From 2-02-FULL-46-13 sp036517235 (GTDB lineage Bacteria > Patescibacteriota > Minisyncoccia > Phycocordibacterales > DSPV01), in assembly GCA_036517235.1 (NCBI GenBank), contig DATDXL010000077.1, positions 1 to 6,194 on the forward strand: a stretch of DNA of 6,194 nucleotides, in the 5' to 3' direction. A model generated the notes under the pieces. It saw only the letters and a list, made by a program, of their open reading frames with translations. It did not search any database and was not told the DNA's origin. The position numbers were made by a program, and so were the translations under genes. Shown in pieces: positions 4,386 through 6,194 of the stretch; within the stretch, counting starts at the first letter, position 1, and each line of letters begins with the position of its first letter.

Positions 4386-4435
4386 CTCTAGTGTATCGCG
4401 GGCCTTTCTTTTTTTTCAAACGATACTCCAGCATT

Positions 4436-4567
4436 TCAGGGTTTCAGCTCTCTACCTAAAAAATAACCCGAGTCTGCTGAATAATCGTGAAAAAGCGCGT
4501 CTGGGGAATAAAAACCGAAGTACCAGACGATCCCTGCAGCGATTACAATGACGATTAACAATTTCAC
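4436..4567 (-). CDS. 43-residue single-pass membrane microprotein, GTG start
   Basis: A GTG-initiated leftward frame encodes 43 residues: a hydrophobic N-terminal helix (KLLIVIVIAAGIVWYFGFY, 2-20) followed by an acidic, aromatic tail (SPDALFHDYSADSGYFLGRELKP). Composition is clearly protein-like. The GTG is preferred because the frame upstream has a TGA and no ATG, and TATACC ends six bases before it, the same leaderless geometry as the 2604 gene; a second -10-like TATACT lies 20 bases before it. A terminator follows 50 bases after the stop. The helix would anchor it in the membrane; with no charged N-terminus beyond Lys2, orientation is uncertain. It is divergent from the VKOR-like gene, the two starts being 12 bases apart, so they share one control region. 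No family is recognised. Confidence 0.6.
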   Translation of the reverse strand: MKLLIVIVIAAGIVWYFGFYSPDALFHDYSADSGYFLGRELKP

Positions 4568-4578
4568 GGACTTGGTAT

Positions 4579-5016
4579 ATGCTCTATAGTATACGCTTAA
4601 TCTATTATCATGCGATCACTCACAAGATTCTTTTTGCACTTACGCTTGCCGGACTCTTGTTCTCCGGCTACCTAAGCGCGGTAAAACTCTTTACCAACAC
4701 CTGCGCATTCGGCGAGACCTGTCCTATGGTGCTCGGCTACCCGGCATGCTGGTACGGATTCGGCATGTATCTCGTTATGCTCATAGTCACCGTGCTCGGT
4801 CTTGTGAGTACTATACCTGCAGCTACCGTCACAAAAACGGATGCGGTAGTCTCCTTCTTGGGAATCCTCTTCGCGGGAACGCTTGTGATACAAGAATTCG
4901 TCGATGACAGTCTCACGGGAGAGCTCGGACTCTCAACGTGCGCATACGGACTCGTCTTCTACCTTCTCATCTTCGTGGTTTCGCTCAACGCTCTCAGAAA
5001 GATTCCAAGGAATTGA
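4579..5016 (+). CDS. VKOR-like four-helix membrane protein
   Basis: This 145-residue protein has four hydrophobic segments (about 15-37, 58-80, 88-107, 122-139). The first periplasmic loop carries C42-x5-C48 (NTCAFGETCP), followed by GYPACWYGFGMY (53-64), which resembles the Cys pair and G-x-P...G...Y segment of bacterial vitamin K epoxide reductase homologues. Those oxidise DsbA-type partners and pass electrons to quinone. The CxxC active site expected in helix 4 is not visible: there is only STCAYG with C121, plus C57. So a full VKOR reaction is uncertain, and it may belong to a related small membrane family. The start at 4579 has no good ribosome binding site (GGA about ten bases upstream), so initiation is less certain than the frame. 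The last 23 bp overlap the convergent wall-protein gene, whose secreted repeats have paired cysteines. Confidence 0.65.
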   Translation: MLYSIRLIYYHAITHKILFALTLAGLLFSGYLSAVKLFTNTCAFGETCPMVLGYPACWYGFGMYLVMLIVTVLGLVSTIPAATVTKTDAVVSFLGILFAGTLVIQEFVDDSLTGELGLSTCAYGLVFYLLIFVVSLNALRKIPRN

Positions 5017-6193
5017 GCTTGCCCCTGGTCTTGGGACCGACAAACCCATACCCGCTATCACCGCTTTTGGCTATACCGTAACGCTCCTGAAAACGCTTGA
5101 GGGCAAGTTCGGTGAGAGCACCGAAGTAGCCTGACACTATCTGTTCAGGGTAAAGCGCAGAATCTTGCGCTAAGAACTTCTGAAGCGCCGCTACCTGAAC
5201 CCCGCGCGATCCTTTAAAGAGCGGTATGGAAAATACGACGTCTCGCACGATCTTTTTCTCTCCTTCTGTCGTCACCACAGGCAAAACGGTGGTCTGTGGC
5301 TGAACCTGTGCTGTTGTGACAGTGGAGGGCACAGTCCCCGCACCAAAACGTCCGACGGTGATACTCAATACTTTCGCCCCCGTGCCATGGTAGATTCCAT
5401 CGCTAGTTTGGGGTAGCGCGAAAGCGAGCAGCAGGTGCGATGCGGTATCCCTGTTCACAAAAGTCACCGTGGTGCTTCCAGTGCCCTGAAGAGATGTGGT
5501 GAACGCCGGCACATTGCAAAGAAGTTTTGTGCTCGTCGTTGCTGGAGCATCCACGCCGAACACTGACACTTCGCTGTCGCACTGGAATTGCAGATTGACT
5601 CCGCTTGCGTTTGTTGAGTCCCATGAAAACGTCACGCTACTCCCCGACCCTACCTGTGTGGGAAACGCCGAGAATGAGGTGACCGCGGAAGGAAGTGGAA
5701 GGGTCTTAGCCAGAACGCTGAAGCTCACGGACATGCTGTGCGTGCCATCATAGAGGCCGAAACCCAGGGCGGGAAATACTCTCACCGAAACAGGCCTTTT
5801 CGATAATGAGGTGTTCGTCGCTTTTACGGTTATCGAGCCGGTACCCGGGAGATCGGTCGTATACGCGAGCGTTCCGCATGGAAGGTTTCCCGTCTGGCTT
5901 GGAGAAAGAAGGGTAAGCGTTACGTCATTAACACATTCGAATTGAATCATGGCGCCTGAAAGACTGTTCCCTGTCCATGAGAGGGTTACGGAATCTCCCG
6001 ACACAACGCTCGTGGTCGAAACATGGAAATCGAAAAAGGGCTGGGGTAACGTACCCACGGAAAGGTACGTCTCCGAGGCTCCGGCTTCATTTCGCACCCT
6101 TGTGGCGTCGTATGGGATAAGCCTCGCGTGAATCGTCTGCGTACTACCGCTCACGTTGACTATTGAAAACGATTCCGAGGTCGAGCTCCCGCC
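4994..6193 (-). CDS. C-terminal part of a large wall protein: Cys-paired beta repeats plus PGB domain
   Basis: The 399 residues inside the window are the end of a longer exported protein; the frame stays open to the right edge, and the internal GTG at 6154 is not a start. It has the end of one repeat (to about 47), then two repeats of about 115-120 residues (about 48-162 and 163-281). Each repeat contains SVTLSW or SVTFSW, a QFEC/QFQC strand, a second cysteine about 20 residues on (C87/C106 and C205/C226), a GTGS turn, and a DGTH- or DGIY-type ending. They look like immunoglobulin-like extracellular domains with an internal disulfide. After a Thr/Val-rich linker a PG_binding_1 domain (about 318-396: PLFKGSRGVQVAALQKFL, IVSGYFGALTELALKRFQ, GFVGPKTR) anchors it to the wall. 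A surface adhesin or structural role is inferred. The C-terminal PGB contrasts with the N-terminal one of the 2679 gene. Confidence 0.85.
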   Translation of the reverse strand, partial: GGSSTSESFSIVNVSGSTQTIHARLIPYDATRVRNEAGASETYLSVGTLPQPFFDFHVSTTSVVSGDSVTLSWTGNSLSGAMIQFECVNDVTLTLLSPSQTGNLPCGTLAYTTDLPGTGSITVKATNTSLSKRPVSVRVFPALGFGLYDGTHSMSVSFSVLAKTLPLPSAVTSFSAFPTQVGSGSSVTFSWDSTNASGVNLQFQCDSEVSVFGVDAPATTSTKLLCNVPAFTTSLQGTGSTTVTFVNRDTASHLLLAFALPQTSDGIYHGTGAKVLSITVGRFGAGTVPSTVTTAQVQPQTTVLPVVTTEGEKKIVRDVVFSIPLFKGSRGVQVAALQKFLAQDSALYPEQIVSGYFGALTELALKRFQERYGIAKSGDSGYGFVGPKTRGKLNSLESF

Positions 6194-6194
6194 G

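Noticed and set aside
4391..4421. Minus-strand TTGAAA - 18 bases - TACACT promoter-like match
   Set aside because: Any transcript would meet the T7 terminator at 4366-4385 within about 10 nt; it more likely reflects A/T-rich sequence between the microprotein stop and its terminator.
4231..4551. Rightward 106-codon ORF across the ABC remnant and the microprotein
   Set aside because: Low-complexity basic composition, opposite two better-supported leftward frames, and crosses a terminator.
5496..5753. Rightward ORF opposite the large wall protein
   Set aside because: Shadow of the repeat-containing CDS with no ribosome binding site.
6154..6154. GTG at 6154 as start of the wall protein
   Set aside because: The frame is open to the window edge and the upstream residues (SESFSIVNVS) continue a beta repeat.

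Overview
The window looks like a chromosomal piece from a Candidate Phyla Radiation bacterium (Patescibacteria, probably Parcubacteria-like). This is inferred from protein style, not from a marker gene. The clues are a secreted protein that joins a coiled coil, a peptidoglycan-binding (PGB) domain, a short HLAHGD-type Cys/His segment and Ser/Thr-rich fibronectin-like repeats; a second wall protein of Cys-paired beta repeats ending in a PGB domain; very compact membrane proteins; and at least one start codon exactly six bases after a -10 box, which suggests a leaderless mRNA.

Left half (1-2076) is gene-poor and mosaic. It holds the first three codons of a leftward gene (1-9) behind a near-ideal promoter (112-139), the C-terminal remnant of a probable exported protein (206-364), one complete unrecognised gene with its own promoter and terminator (456-866), a short leftward ORF that reads through a terminator-like hairpin (1004-1369), and the remnant of another leftward gene (1590-1748). 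Between them lie many inverted repeats. A 48-49 bp cassette consisting of the last two codons, a stop and a terminator occurs twice (174-221 and 1551-1599). Three perfect or near-perfect palindromes cluster within 160 bp (975-1132). A 17-bp stem-loop sits in the presumed leader of the 1369 gene.

Right half (2077-6194) is dense. Leftward genes are a compact VIT1/CCC1-type membrane protein (2077-2604), a secreted PGB/fibronectin-like protein (2679-3998), a decayed ABC-transporter ATPase tail (4143-4295), a 43-residue membrane microprotein with a GTG start (4436-4567), and the C-terminal 399 residues of a large wall-associated protein that runs off the right edge (4994-6193). One gene is rightward: a VKOR-like four-helix membrane protein (4579-5016). 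It is divergent from the microprotein and overlaps the 3' end of the large wall protein by 23 bp.

The likely theme of the right half is the cell envelope: secreted peptidoglycan-binding adhesin-like proteins, a possible thiol/disulfide membrane enzyme beside a secreted protein with paired cysteines, and a metal transporter-like protein. No phage, CRISPR, tRNA, rRNA or transposase gene was seen. The most unusual material is the hairpin-rich left half and the unannotated microprotein/VKOR-like divergent pair.
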